DNA of 14,855 nt from Bacillota bacterium (GCA_023461495.1 JAEYLA010000144.1:1-14855), one strand, 5' to 3'. Positions 6,371 through 14,569 are shown, counted from the first letter of the stretch. The notes: a model not told the origin generated them from the sequence alone. A program made the numbers and translations.

Positions 6371-6994
6371 ATGGAGGCGAACCGGGAGAACAATCGCGTT
6401 GTCATTTCTGGCTTTGTGCAGCAGGATCCAAGCTTTAGCCATTGCCTGTACGGGGAGGCGTTTTATACCTTCCCGCTGGCGGTGCCGCGCTTATCCGGGG
6501 CGGAGGACGTCCTGCCCGTCACCGCAGGGGAGCGCCTGCTGCCCGTGCTGCCTGAAGCCGGGCAGATGCTTGAGATTACCGGGCAGCTTCGCTCCTACAA
6601 TATGCAGTGCGAGGGAACCAACCGCCTTGTGCTGACCGTGTTTGCAAGAAGCGTACTGGAAAAGCCGGAGGATGCGCCGTTTATCAATGAAATTGCTCTG
6701 ACGGGGTATATTTGCAAGCCCCCTGTTTATCGAACCACGCCGTTTTCGCGGGAGATTGCGGATATTCTGCTTGCCGTCAACCGCCCATACCATAAATCCG
6801 ACTACCTGCCCGTAATTGCATGGGGAAGAAACGCGCGGTATGTGAGCGCGCTCTGTGTGGGCGACAGGCTTTGCGTAACCGGGCGCGTACAGAGCCGCGC
6901 CTATCAGAAGGCCATGCCCGACGGCGCAATGATTACGCGGATCACCTATGAAGTCAGCGCGGCGACGGTGGAGTGCGAACAGGAGGAACCCTAG
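6371..6994 (+). CDS. ssb: Single-stranded DNA-binding protein with two OB folds
   Basis: SSB coats single-stranded DNA during replication, repair and recombination. The 207-residue product contains two OB-like halves. The first (about 8-95) has VVISGFV followed by a divergent middle and EITGQLRSYN. The second (about 103-200) is closer to the classical domain, with EIALTGYICKPP, ILLAVNRPYHKSDYLPVIAW and VTGRVQSRAY. Two OB folds per chain would let a dimer replace the usual tetramer (inference). There is no Gly/Pro linker ending in the DDDIPF-type tip of canonical SSB; the acidic C-terminus CEQEEP may stand in. AAGGGG (6357-6362) is eight bases before the ATG at 6371. The ATG at 6365 would leave only two bases and is less likely. 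A bidirectional terminator follows. Confidence 0.85.
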   Translation: MEANRENNRVVISGFVQQDPSFSHCLYGEAFYTFPLAVPRLSGAEDVLPVTAGERLLPVLPEAGQMLEITGQLRSYNMQCEGTNRLVLTVFARSVLEKPEDAPFINEIALTGYICKPPVYRTTPFSREIADILLAVNRPYHKSDYLPVIAWGRNARYVSALCVGDRLCVTGRVQSRAYQKAMPDGAMITRITYEVSAATVECEQEEP

Positions 6995-7010
6995 AGGACA
7001 TATGGAAACG

Positions 7011-7045
7011 TGAAAAACAGCAGGCATCGTGCCTGCTGTTTTTCA
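7011..7045. terminator. Bidirectional intrinsic terminator between ssb and the MFS gene
   Basis: A perfect 16-bp stem (7011-7026 with 7030-7045) has a TCG loop. It carries five Ts at the end of the 3' arm on both strands, because the stem begins with five As. It lies between two convergent genes and can end both transcripts. Confidence 0.9.
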
Positions 7046-7054
7046 TGCTGTAAA

Positions 7055-8311
7055 TTATTCTTCCACAGGTGGCAGCTGCGGTGCGCTTACCGCAATGGAG
7101 CCCCGGTCAAACCGCTTTAAAAACGTCATCCCTATAGCCCCAAGGAACATCACAATTGCAACGATGAACCAGACATGCGGGAAGCCCACAAGGGTAAGCG
7201 CCTTTCCCATGGCGCCGGGGCCTATTGCGGTCCCAAAGCCGTTGACCATAAACATGATGGAATTGACCCTGCCGATAAAGAGCTGCGGCGTCCGGTTGGC
7301 GACATAGCTGCTGGTGTTGATGGAAATGAGGATTTCCCCGACTGTCATCAGCACCATGGAAAGAAGAAAATGCAGGAAGCTTTGGGCGATGCCAAAGGCA
7401 AGAAAGGAGGCAAAGTAAAAGAAGCCTCCGATATAGACGGTTTTGAGCGGATGCAGCTTCTGCGTCATGCTGGTAAGGGAGGGTGTCAGCACGATGCAGG
7501 TAACGGCATTGACGCTCACGAGCGTGCTGAAAAGCCTTGCGCCATCCCTGGAGAACAGCTCCACCATCTGCAGCGGCAGCAGGAAATTCCACTGGACGTA
7601 GCAGAAATTGTACACTAAAAATCCCAGCGCAAACAGCAGCAGCACGGGATTTTGCAGCAGGAAGGAAAACACGGAATTCCCGGCGGGCTTCTGATCGAAC
7701 GCCGCACCGTCCGTACAGCGCACCTCTTGAATGCCCGAGGAGCGCACAAAAAACAGGATCAGCGCGGTGGAAGCAAGCGTCGTAAACCCATCCAGGAAAA
7801 ACAGCAGGTTGAGATTCTTATAAAACAGCAGCCCGCTGATGAGGGGCCCCACGGCAAACCCAAGGTTTACGCCGAGATACGTCAGCGAGAACGCACTTTT
7901 GAGCTGGTGCTGCGGGGTGACGCTTGTCACTACGCAATTGAACGCCGGATGGGCAATGGCATAAAGATCGGATGCCACCACCAGTAAAACCGCCATCGTC
8001 ATATTTGCCTTGAGGAACCCGCAGACGAAGTAGACCAATGCTCCAAGCGTATTGAATATGACGATTGTCTTCTTGCCGCCGATCTTATCTGCAAGCCTGC
8101 CGCCTAAAATGACGAACGGCGCCTGGGTTAAGAGCGCGATGGTGGAAAACATCCCGGCGTCGGATTTGGAAAGGCCGATCTTCTGTACGAGAATCAGCGT
8201 CATCAACGGCACGATAAAGCTGCCGATCCGGCTGACGATGCAGGCAACAAACAGGGCGTACATGTCCCTGGGAAGGCCTTTATAGACCGAAAGATGTTCT
8301 TTGATATGCAA
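7055..8311 (-). CDS. Major facilitator superfamily transporter (drug:H+ antiporter-like)
   Basis: This is a 12-helix secondary transporter of the cytoplasmic membrane; the substrate cannot be read from the sequence. The 418-residue length is normal for the family. The N-terminus GLPRDMYALF leads into helix 1. Motif A, GGRLADKIGGKK at 70-81, sits in the loop between helices 2 and 3, and a short charged central loop (about 190-213) divides the two halves. The start is a TTG at 8311, with GGAG about 11 bases upstream. The first internal ATG (residue 17) would remove the pre-helix segment conserved in the family, so TTG is preferred. A weak promoter, TTGTAC and TATAGG with a 16-base spacer, may lie just before it. 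The hom terminator separates it from the upstream genes. Confidence 0.88.
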   Translation of the reverse strand: MHIKEHLSVYKGLPRDMYALFVACIVSRIGSFIVPLMTLILVQKIGLSKSDAGMFSTIALLTQAPFVILGGRLADKIGGKKTIVIFNTLGALVYFVCGFLKANMTMAVLLVVASDLYAIAHPAFNCVVTSVTPQHQLKSAFSLTYLGVNLGFAVGPLISGLLFYKNLNLLFFLDGFTTLASTALILFFVRSSGIQEVRCTDGAAFDQKPAGNSVFSFLLQNPVLLLFALGFLVYNFCYVQWNFLLPLQMVELFSRDGARLFSTLVSVNAVTCIVLTPSLTSMTQKLHPLKTVYIGGFFYFASFLAFGIAQSFLHFLLSMVLMTVGEILISINTSSYVANRTPQLFIGRVNSIMFMVNGFGTAIGPGAMGKALTLVGFPHVWFIVAIVMFLGAIGMTFLKRFDRGSIAVSAPQLPPVEE

Positions 8312-8355
8312 GCGGTTTTACGCTCCGATCCTATAAAATTGCGGATGCGGGGTAC

Positions 8356-8404
8356 AAAAAAACTGTCCGAAAGCGGATTGCTGAACAGCTTCGCTTTCGG
8401 ACAG
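8356..8404 (-). terminator. Intrinsic terminator after hom (minus strand)
   Basis: A perfect 13-bp stem (8363-8375 with 8392-8404) has a 16-base loop that can itself fold weakly. Reading the minus strand, it is followed by seven Ts (complement of 8356-8362). It ends the panT-coaX-hom transcript 26 bases past the hom stop. Confidence 0.88.
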
Positions 8405-8429
8405 CGTTTCCTTTGCGATAGGAATTCGC

Positions 8430-9734
8430 TTATTCCTCTACGCGGATGATGCTCTCCACGCATTGCGTTGTGTCCATATTTTCAATTTCCTTGAGCGCGT
8501 CCTGCACGCCCAATTCGTGCGCTTTATGGGTGACAAACGTGATCCAGGCTACCTGCGTGTCCCCGTTCTTTTGCGGCTCCGCCAGCTGCAGAACGGATTT
8601 GAGGGAGACGCCGTGGGTCGCAAACGCGCCCGCAATAGAGCTTAAAACGCCGGGTTTATCGAGCACGCGGGTGCGGATGCAATATACGCTTTCCCAATCC
8701 TTTACAAGGTGCGTATCGGCATCCATATCCGGGATGTTACGGAAGGAGTTGTAACGGTGTTTGTCCGTATGGTGGCAGGCGTAGATCATATCGCCGACGA
8801 CTGCGGAGGCGGTGGGCATTTGCCCTGCACCCCGACCATAGAGCATAACGTCCCCTACGGCGTTGCCGGTGATGAATACGGCGTTGAAGGAACCGCGGAT
8901 GGCCGCAAGCGGATGCGTCTTCGGCAGCATGGTGGGATGTACGCGCACTTCCACATGGTTGCCGGCCGCTTTTTTGCCGATCGCCAGAAGCTTGATTTCA
9001 TAGCCGAGCTGGCGGGCGGTGTCAAAATCCGCCTTGGTCAGGTTGGTAATGCCCTCGCGGTGGATGACGTCGATGGGCATATGCGTATGGAAGCACAGCG
9101 AGGAAAGGATGGAGAGCTTGTAGGTTGCGTCGTAGCCTTCCACATCGGCAACGGGGTTGGCTTCCGCATAACCCAAAGACTGCGCTTCTTTTAATACCTC
9201 GTCAAACTCGCGCCCCTGCTCGCTCATGCTGGTGAGGATAAAGTTCGTGGTACCGTTGATAATCCCCATGACGCTTGAGATGTTGTTGCCCTGGAGGGAA
9301 TCCGTGATGGTGCGCAGCAGCGGAATGCCGCCGCCGACGGTCGCTTCAATGTAGAGGCCTGCGCCGCTGTTTCTTGCGGCTTCCTCAAAGGCATACCAGT
9401 GCTTGCTGATAACCTCCTTGTTGGAGGTAACAACCGTTTTCCCGGCGTTGAGGGCGCTGAGGATAAATGTGCGGGCAGGCTCCACGCCACCCATGCATTC
9501 CACAACAATGGAAACGGAAGCGTCGTTGACGATTTCCTCCAGGGAAGTAGTGAACACCTCGCGCGGCGCAAGGGCAAGGTTAGGCTCATTGGTAAAATCC
9601 TTGATGAGGACATGCCTCACCTGAAAATCGATTTCTTCCCGGTGCAGGATATCCGAGTGATTTTCGGTGAGCAGCCTGTAGACGCCCGAACCGACGACGC
9701 CAAATCCCAATATTGCAACGTGGACCTGTTTCAT
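8430..9734 (-). CDS. hom: Homoserine dehydrogenase
   Basis: Hom reduces aspartate semialdehyde to homoserine with NAD(P)H, the branch point toward threonine and methionine. The 434-residue product has the three-part layout of the Bacillus enzyme. The NAD(P) domain shows GFGVVGSG at 10-17 and SNKEVISKH at 104-112 with the catalytic-type Lys106. The substrate domain shows GIINGTTNFIL at 157-167 and EANPVADVEGYDATYKL at 191-207, with Asp202 and Lys206. The C-terminal ACT domain (about 350-434, VLDKPGVLSSIAGAF) is the usual site of threonine feedback inhibition. The ATG at 9734 has AGAGG (9743-9747) eight bases upstream; an upstream in-frame start at 9764 lacks this. No thrB, thrC or aspartokinase gene is adjacent. 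It is the last gene of the panT-coaX-hom unit. Confidence 0.96.
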   Translation of the reverse strand: MKQVHVAILGFGVVGSGVYRLLTENHSDILHREEIDFQVRHVLIKDFTNEPNLALAPREVFTTSLEEIVNDASVSIVVECMGGVEPARTFILSALNAGKTVVTSNKEVISKHWYAFEEAARNSGAGLYIEATVGGGIPLLRTITDSLQGNNISSVMGIINGTTNFILTSMSEQGREFDEVLKEAQSLGYAEANPVADVEGYDATYKLSILSSLCFHTHMPIDVIHREGITNLTKADFDTARQLGYEIKLLAIGKKAAGNHVEVRVHPTMLPKTHPLAAIRGSFNAVFITGNAVGDVMLYGRGAGQMPTASAVVGDMIYACHHTDKHRYNSFRNIPDMDADTHLVKDWESVYCIRTRVLDKPGVLSSIAGAFATHGVSLKSVLQLAEPQKNGDTQVAWITFVTHKAHELGVQDALKEIENMDTTQCVESIIRVEE

Positions 9735-9784
9735 AGTTGGTACCTCTCTTAAATGTTTTATCAATCCGCTTGCCGAAAATCCGG

Positions 9785-10549
9785 TCAGCGGTTCATTTCA
9801 TAAATGATTGCCAATCCCTGCAGGGTGAGGATGGGGTTTAGCACATCAATACAATCGGATTCTGCGTTAATGAGTTCCCCCATGCCGCCGGTGCCGATTA
9901 CTTTTGCATCCGCGCCAAGCTCCTGCTGCGCTTTTTTTACAAGGTATTCCACCAGGCCGACATAGCCGTAGAGAATACCCGATTGCAGGCAATGTTCCGT
10001 ATTGGTGCCGATAACCCGCTTGGGTTTTGTAAACTCCACCTTGGGGAGCATGGCCGTGTTTTCAATGAGCGCCGTGGTGCTCACCTTAAATCCCGGGCAG
10101 ATCATACCGCCCAAGAACCGCGGCCCTGCCATAACGTTAAATGTGGTCGCGGTGCCGAAATCCACTGTGATGCAGTTGCCGCCATAAAGCCTATTCGCGG
10201 CGACGGCGTTGCAGATACGGTCGGAGCCGAGCTTTTGCGGCGCATCGTATTCATAATATAAATCCGTGCGCAATCCCGCATGCACCTGCATGGGCGCAAT
10301 GCCGGGGAAATAGATGTTGAACATATGGTCGATGGTGTAATTAAAAGAAGGCACAACGGACGAAACGATGATGCCGTTTACATCCGTTGTGGACAACCCA
10401 AGGTGCGCAAAAAAAGAGCTCATCTGCACGCCGTATTCATCCGCCGTACGCTTGCGGTCTACGGCGACACGCCAGGAGTGCAGCAGGTTTAATCCGTCAA
10501 ACAGGGCAATTTTAATGTTGGTATTTCCAATATCGAGCGCAAGAAGCAT
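9785..10549 (-). CDS. coaX: Type III pantothenate kinase
   Basis: CoaX phosphorylates pantothenate, the first step of coenzyme A synthesis. Type III enzymes need a monovalent cation and resist CoA feedback. The 254-residue product is of typical length and belongs to the ASKHA fold. It shows the phosphate-binding loop DIGNTNIK at 6-13, the substrate loop LGSDR at 107-111 with the catalytic-type Asp110, DFGTATTFN at 130-138, and GGMICPG at 147-153. Its start is 13 bases after the stop of the PanT-like gene, with only a weak SD (GTGAG-like), which suggests coupling to the upstream gene. A 50-base gap without a terminator leads to hom. Confidence 0.96.
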   Translation of the reverse strand: MLLALDIGNTNIKIALFDGLNLLHSWRVAVDRKRTADEYGVQMSSFFAHLGLSTTDVNGIIVSSVVPSFNYTIDHMFNIYFPGIAPMQVHAGLRTDLYYEYDAPQKLGSDRICNAVAANRLYGGNCITVDFGTATTFNVMAGPRFLGGMICPGFKVSTTALIENTAMLPKVEFTKPKRVIGTNTEHCLQSGILYGYVGLVEYLVKKAQQELGADAKVIGTGGMGELINAESDCIDVLNPILTLQGLAIIYEMNR

Positions 10550-10562
10550 ACAATTCAGAATC

Positions 10563-11150
10563 TCACTTTACCAGTTTGTTGAGCGCAATCACGGTAGGGG
10601 TTGCGATTACGGCGGCAGCGATTGCCTCCGTGGTTCCCGCGATGATGCCCGCGCCGCCGATGATGGTAAGTACAGGCGTATAGTCAAGGCCGGAAAGCGA
10701 GTAAAACAGCAGCATCAGGCCGAGATAGAAGATGGTGTTGGTTAAAGAGCCTGCCACAGCCGCCGGTATGGCGCTGAGCCTTTTGGGAGTGCCGTCCCGG
10801 TTTAAAAGGCGATAAACCAAGTAGGTCGTAACCGGCACAAGCAGGCGTGGCACATAGCACATGAGTACGGCGAACAGGGGATTCTGCGCGAGCAGCGCGC
10901 CCGCAAGCATGCTGGGCGGCACCATGGAAAGCCCCAATACGCTCATCAGGCTGGCTGTCCCAAAAAAGAAGCCGAACAAAAAGCCCGCCTTAATCCCGAG
11001 CACCAGCGTTCCGACGATGGTGGGGATACACAGCACCGTGACGTTGATGAATCCCAAAGGGATCAACCCCCATGGCGTGAGGCCCAGGAAGAAGATCAAC
11101 CCGATGAACAGCGCGTAGAGCACCAGCCTTTTTGTAGACATATGTTGCAT
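10563..11150 (-). CDS. panT: ECF transporter S component, probably pantothenate-specific (PanT-like)
   Basis: S components of energy-coupling-factor transporters bind the vitamin in the membrane and share an ATPase/T module encoded elsewhere. The 195-residue product is almost entirely hydrophobic, with about six predicted helices. It has the N-terminal KRLVLYALFIGLIFFLG and the segment GFINVTVLCIPTIVGTLVLG typical of PanT-like proteins. The assignment to pantothenate rests on this resemblance plus the coaX gene 13 bases downstream; another vitamin is possible. Start choice: ATG at 11150 lies ten bases after GGGAGGA (11161-11167), while the ATG at 11141 is farther away. A tiny out-of-frame ATG at 11158, two bases after the SD, opens a 20-codon reading frame that is probably chance. 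Confidence 0.82.
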   Translation of the reverse strand: MQHMSTKRLVLYALFIGLIFFLGLTPWGLIPLGFINVTVLCIPTIVGTLVLGIKAGFLFGFFFGTASLMSVLGLSMVPPSMLAGALLAQNPLFAVLMCYVPRLLVPVTTYLVYRLLNRDGTPKRLSAIPAAVAGSLTNTIFYLGLMLLFYSLSGLDYTPVLTIIGGAGIIAGTTEAIAAAVIATPTVIALNKLVK

Positions 11151-11186
11151 TGTCGCATGATCCTCCCTTTGGAATACTTTTGTGCT

Positions 11187-11215
11187 ATTATAACAGCTAT
11201 GCCCAAAACGTACAA
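11187..11215 (-). promoter_or_regulatory. Promoter of the panT-coaX-hom unit
   Basis: Reading the minus strand, TTGTAC (11210-11215) and a perfect TATAAT (11187-11192) are separated by 17 bases, with TG one base before the -10. It is the best promoter match in the window and lies 20 bases before the SD of the PanT-like gene. Confidence 0.88.
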
Positions 11216-11271
11216 TCAAGGCGCGTATATTTCAGGACTTCCGGAACGGGCTATTTTTAACAGAAGCGTCA

Positions 11272-11300
11272 TTTACGGGTTATGTACTTCATGTTACAAT
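11272..11300 (+). promoter_or_regulatory. Promoter of the ruvC-ruvA-ruvB unit
   Basis: TTTACG (11272-11277) and TACAAT (11295-11300) are 17 bases apart, with a TG one base before the -10. Transcription would begin near 11307, about 29 bases before the preferred ruvC start. No LexA-type box (GAAC-N4-GTTC) is evident over it. Confidence 0.7.
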
Positions 11301-11335
11301 AGAACAGAACGAATATACGGATGAGGCGAAGTGTT

Positions 11336-11833
11336 TTGGTGATATTGGGCATCGATCCGGGGTATGCCATTTTGGGCTACGGCGTGGTGGAAACACACGG
11401 TACGGCGCTTAAGCCGGTCGATTGCGGGGTCATTGAAACGCCGGCTGAAATGCCCTTTGCAGAACGTCTGGAACGGCTTTACCTTGGTACGCGCCAGCTT
11501 GTTGCAAGCTTCCGGCCCGATCAGGTCGCGTTTGAGGAACTGTTTTTTTACCGCAATGTGACGACGGCCATCCAGGTGGGCGCGGGGCGCGGGGTGGCGA
11601 TACTCGCGGCCCAGCAGAGCGGCCTGCCGCTGTATGAATATACGCCCATGCAGATCAAGCTTGCGGTAACGGGCAACGGCCATGCGGACAAAAAGCAGGT
11701 GCAGCACATGGTGCGCGCGCTCCTTTGCCTGAAGGCAATCCCAAAGCCGGATGACGCGGCGGACGCGCTTGCGGTAGCCATCTGCCACGCCAACACCATG
11801 GGGCCCGCCGCGCAGGAGTTCCGTATTAAATAG
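11336..11833 (+). CDS. ruvC: Holliday junction resolvase RuvC
   Basis: RuvC cuts Holliday junctions symmetrically in complex with RuvAB. It has a RNase H-like fold with four acidic metal ligands. With a TTG start at 11336 the protein has 165 residues and begins MVILGIDPG. The ligands are Asp7, Glu67 (FEEL), Asp140 and Asp143 (KPDDAADALA), matching Asp7, Glu66, Asp138 and Asp141 of E. coli. This start is preferred because GAGGCGA (11323-11329) lies just upstream and family members begin three to five residues before GIDPG. GTG at 11339 is nearly as good. The ATG at 11321 adds five residues but has no SD and only about 14 bases of leader. ruvA follows after 49 bases. Confidence 0.93.
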   Translation: MVILGIDPGYAILGYGVVETHGTALKPVDCGVIETPAEMPFAERLERLYLGTRQLVASFRPDQVAFEELFFYRNVTTAIQVGAGRGVAILAAQQSGLPLYEYTPMQIKLAVTGNGHADKKQVQHMVRALLCLKAIPKPDDAADALAVAICHANTMGPAAQEFRIK

Positions 11834-11882
11834 AAAAAACGCCGGACAGGCTTTTTATGGGGAAGCCGGTTGAGGAGGAAGC

Positions 11883-12473
11883 ATGTACGCACATATCCGG
11901 GGCGAAGTTGTAGACCTTTTTGCGGACCGCGCGGTGCTTGAAGCCGCGGGTGTGGGATATGAGCTGTTTTGCAGCGCCAAGACGCTTGGCATACTCCATA
12001 CGGGGGATAAGGCAAGGCTGTATACGCATCTGCATCTGGCGGAAGATATCATGGCGCTCTATGGCTTTTCAGAAGAGGCGGAGCGCGCCATGTTCCGAAG
12101 GTTACTTGGCGTTACGCGCGTAGGCCCCAAGCTTGCGCTTTCCATATTATCGATCCTTACGCCGTCGGACGTTGCGGCAGCGATTGTGACGGACAACGCG
12201 GCGGCTTTTTCCCGCGTACCGGGGATGGGTAAGAAGACGGCGCAGCGCGTGCTGCTGGAATTAAAAGAAAAAGTCGGCGTGGAGGAAATGGCGGGCGCAG
12301 GCTTGCCGGAAACTGCCGCGCAGGGTTCCGACCTCCGGGCGGAGGCTGTTGCTGCACTGATGAGCCTGGGGTATGACGGCGCCTCCGCGTCCCGCGCGGT
12401 CGCCGCGGTGGATGCGACCGCCAGCATTGAAGAAATGATTACACAGGCGCTCAGAAGACTTGCGAAAAGCTGA
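11883..12473 (+). CDS. ruvA: Holliday junction branch migration protein RuvA
   Basis: RuvA tetramers hold the Holliday junction in a square-planar form and load the RuvB motors. The 196-residue product has the three domains of the family: an OB domain (1-62) ending in HLHLAEDIMALYGF (50-62), two helix-hairpin-helix motifs (LLGVTRVGPKLAL at 74-86 and FSRVPGMGKKTAQRVL at 109-124), and, after an Ala/Gly linker, a C-terminal RuvB-binding domain (about 148-196). The ATG at 11883 follows AGGAGG (11873-11878) at a short spacing of four bases. No terminator separates it from ruvC or ruvB. Confidence 0.96.
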   Translation: MYAHIRGEVVDLFADRAVLEAAGVGYELFCSAKTLGILHTGDKARLYTHLHLAEDIMALYGFSEEAERAMFRRLLGVTRVGPKLALSILSILTPSDVAAAIVTDNAAAFSRVPGMGKKTAQRVLLELKEKVGVEEMAGAGLPETAAQGSDLRAEAVAALMSLGYDGASASRAVAAVDATASIEEMITQALRRLAKS

Positions 12474-12521
12474 AAAATACCGAAATAAAGAATAGCGGCG
12501 AATGCCGCCGGGGGGACAACA

Positions 12522-13559
12522 GTGGAAGACCGCCTGCTTTCCTCTTCGCTTCGCGAAGAGGATATGCAAACAGAATACAGCCTCAGGCCGCGGTTCTTAA
12601 ATGAGTACATCGGCCAGGGGGAAGTCAAGGAGCACATGCGCATCTATATCCAGGCTGCGCGGGACAGGGGGGAGCCCCTGGACCATGCCCTCCTCTACGG
12701 GCCGCCGGGGCTTGGAAAGACGACGCTTGCCGCCATTATCGCAAACGAGATGGGCGGAAACCTTAGGGTGACTTCCGGCCCCGCGATTTCGCACGCGGGG
12801 GATTTGGCGGCGCTTTTGACGAACCTTGCCGCGGGAGACGTGCTCTTTATCGATGAAATCCATCGCCTCAACGCAACGGTCGAAGAGGTGCTTTACCCCG
12901 CGATGGAGGATTTTGCGCTTGATATTATCATCGGCAAGGGGCCGTCGGCAAGAAGTATAAGGCTGGATCTGCCGCACTTTACGCTTGTGGGGGCCACCAC
13001 ACGCATGGGCATGCTGACTTCGCCGCTGCGCGATCGCTTTGGCATCAAGGAGCAGCTCCAGCTCTACCGCAACGAGGATTTGTGCGACATCATTACGCGC
13101 AGCGCGCAGATACTCAATATCGATGTGGAAGAGGAAGGCGCTGTCGAAATCGCTTCGCGCGCGCGCGGCACACCGCGTATCGCAAACCGCCTCTTAAAGA
13201 GGGTGCGGGATTTTGCGCAAGTGCTTGGCGATGGTGTGATCACGCTCGCGATGGCGCAGCAGGGGCTCAATATGCTTGGCATTGACGAGATCGGCCTTGA
13301 TCCTGTAGATCGGCGCATGCTCGATACGATGATCGATAAGTTTAACGGCAGGCCGGTTGGCCTGGACACCATCGCGGCGGCGACCGGAGAGGACGCCACA
13401 ACCATTGAGGACGTTTACGAGCCATATTTGTTGCAGCTTGGGTTCCTTGCCCGCACACCGCGCGGACGCGTGGTGATGCCCGCGGCCTATGCGCATATGG
13501 GATACAAACTGCCGCCGAGTGATACCGGCGTGGGCTTGCAGGCCCGGATGGAATTATAA
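12522..13559 (+). CDS. ruvB: Holliday junction branch migration ATPase RuvB
   Basis: RuvB is the AAA+ hexameric motor that pulls DNA through the RuvA-bound junction. The 345-residue product is full length. It shows Walker A GPPGLGKTT at 60-68, Walker B FIDEIH at 109-114, sensor 1 GATTR at 157-161, the arginine-finger segment SPLRDRFG at 167-174, sensor 2 around ARGTPRIANRLL, and the C-terminal winged helix with QLGFLARTPRGR. The start is a GTG at 12522 behind a G-run (12510-12515). A small hairpin, GCGGC and GCCGC (12495-12508), sits just before the SD. It is separated from ruvA by 48 bases without a terminator. The queA gene that often follows ruvB in other bacteria is absent here. Confidence 0.97.
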   Translation: MEDRLLSSSLREEDMQTEYSLRPRFLNEYIGQGEVKEHMRIYIQAARDRGEPLDHALLYGPPGLGKTTLAAIIANEMGGNLRVTSGPAISHAGDLAALLTNLAAGDVLFIDEIHRLNATVEEVLYPAMEDFALDIIIGKGPSARSIRLDLPHFTLVGATTRMGMLTSPLRDRFGIKEQLQLYRNEDLCDIITRSAQILNIDVEEEGAVEIASRARGTPRIANRLLKRVRDFAQVLGDGVITLAMAQQGLNMLGIDEIGLDPVDRRMLDTMIDKFNGRPVGLDTIAAATGEDATTIEDVYEPYLLQLGFLARTPRGRVVMPAAYAHMGYKLPPSDTGVGLQARMEL

Positions 13560-13598
13560 AACAAACTGCGGTTGCAATATGAAACGGAGGGTGTGTCT

Positions 13599-14414
13599 AT
13601 GAACAAGAAGCGTGAGCTGGAGCAGCAGGTGACCAATCTGCAGGCGCAGGTGCAGGAGCTTACCAAGCAATTGGACGGATACCGCATGCAGGAGCGCGCG
13701 ATTGTACAGGCGCTCACCGACGCGCAGGCAAGCGCCGCAAAACGCATATCCGAAGGGGAAGCGCAGGCAAATCGGATTACGGACGAAGCGAACGCTTACA
13801 AGACGCAGACACAGGCGCAGGCGGACATACTTGTGCAGGCGGCCACGTTAAAGGCCGGGGAGATCGTGGAGGCCGCACAGGCCGAGGCTTCCCGCAGGCT
13901 TGCGCAGACGGAGGCTTCCGTTCTGGATTTTGAAAGCAGGCTCCACGCGCTCAACGCCGCGCTTTTGGATACGGCACGCCAGGCACAGGCGCAGGCGGAC
14001 GGCTTTTCCCGTACGATAGAAGCGCTTACGGACAACACGCCCGAAATTCTCGAAGAAGGCCGCGGCCTTTCCGCGTTGATCAAGACCCATGCGTCGGATC
14101 TGCCTGAGGATTATCATACGCCGCAGGAACTCATGCACGGCATCTACCAGCTGCAGGGCCGCGATCTGCCGTTTGTGGAACAGAGTGAACAGGCGGCGGA
14201 AGCACAGACAGAACAGCCCGTGGAGAGCGAAGCGCCGATGGAGGCCAAGGAGGCTATTACGGAGCCCGCCGATGATGAACCAGAAGAACGCATCTGGACG
14301 GTGGAGGAAGTGATGGCAAAAAGCACAATCTCTTCTTCCGCGCCTGAGACCATAGCGGATGAAGACGGGGATGTGGACCTTGACAGCCTGCTCGATGAAA
14401 TCATACGCGAATGA
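13599..14414 (+). CDS. Coiled-coil protein with acidic tail (DivIVA-like)
   Basis: The 271-residue protein is mostly one long coiled coil (about 3-140), rich in Gln, Ala and Glu, with A-Q-A repeats at 42-133. Then comes a short conserved-looking block (SALIKTHASDLPEDYHTPQELMHGI is its core region, about 158-182), a low-complexity acidic stretch rich in Glu, Pro and Ala (195-232), and a terminal DLDSLLDEIIRE helix. It resembles DivIVA/GpsB-like scaffold proteins in coiled-coil style but lacks a clear N-terminal DivIVA membrane-binding block, so this is a resemblance, not an assignment. The ATG at 13599 has GGAGG (13586-13590) eight bases upstream; a TTG 27 bases earlier is in frame but has no SD. 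It starts 39 bases after ruvB and is probably in the same transcript. The function, perhaps division or segregation, is inferred only. Confidence 0.75.
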   Translation: MNKKRELEQQVTNLQAQVQELTKQLDGYRMQERAIVQALTDAQASAAKRISEGEAQANRITDEANAYKTQTQAQADILVQAATLKAGEIVEAAQAEASRRLAQTEASVLDFESRLHALNAALLDTARQAQAQADGFSRTIEALTDNTPEILEEGRGLSALIKTHASDLPEDYHTPQELMHGIYQLQGRDLPFVEQSEQAAEAQTEQPVESEAPMEAKEAITEPADDEPEERIWTVEEVMAKSTISSSAPETIADEDGDVDLDSLLDEIIRE

Positions 14415-14569
14415 GTCTTAGCTGCATTGCAGGGACGGTTCCAAGAAAGCCGTACCGTGTTTGCGGGCATTCCGTATACAGACTGGCGGCAAACAAATTC
14501 CGTGAGATGACCCGAAGCGATTTTGTCCCAACGGACGGTTTGGCAGGCGCTGCGTGCGGGAATGCTTGA
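14411..14569 (+). CDS. Doubtful 52-codon ORF overlapping the coiled-coil gene stop
   Basis: An ATG at 14411 overlaps the TGA of the coiled-coil gene (ATGA), a layout typical of translational coupling. It opens a 52-residue basic frame ending at 14569. There is no SD and no recognised motif. It may be spurious. Confidence 0.2.
   Translation: MSLSCIAGTVPRKPYRVCGHSVYRLAANKFREMTRSDFVPTDGLAGAACGNA

Noticed and set aside
6025..6405. N-terminal extension of the LCP protein to an upstream start at 6405
   Set aside because: The frame is open, but there is no SD, the extension is unlike any LCP N-terminus, and the start at 6024 has a well-placed GGAGGT followed by a basic residue cluster and membrane anchor.
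11099..11158. 20-codon upstream ORF overlapping the start of the PanT-like gene
   Set aside because: The ATG is only two bases after the SD, the peptide has no recognisable feature, and the overlap is readily explained by chance.
11272..11320. SOS (LexA) control of ruvC
   Set aside because: Looked for the Gram-positive GAAC-N4-GTTC box across the promoter and leader; none was found.
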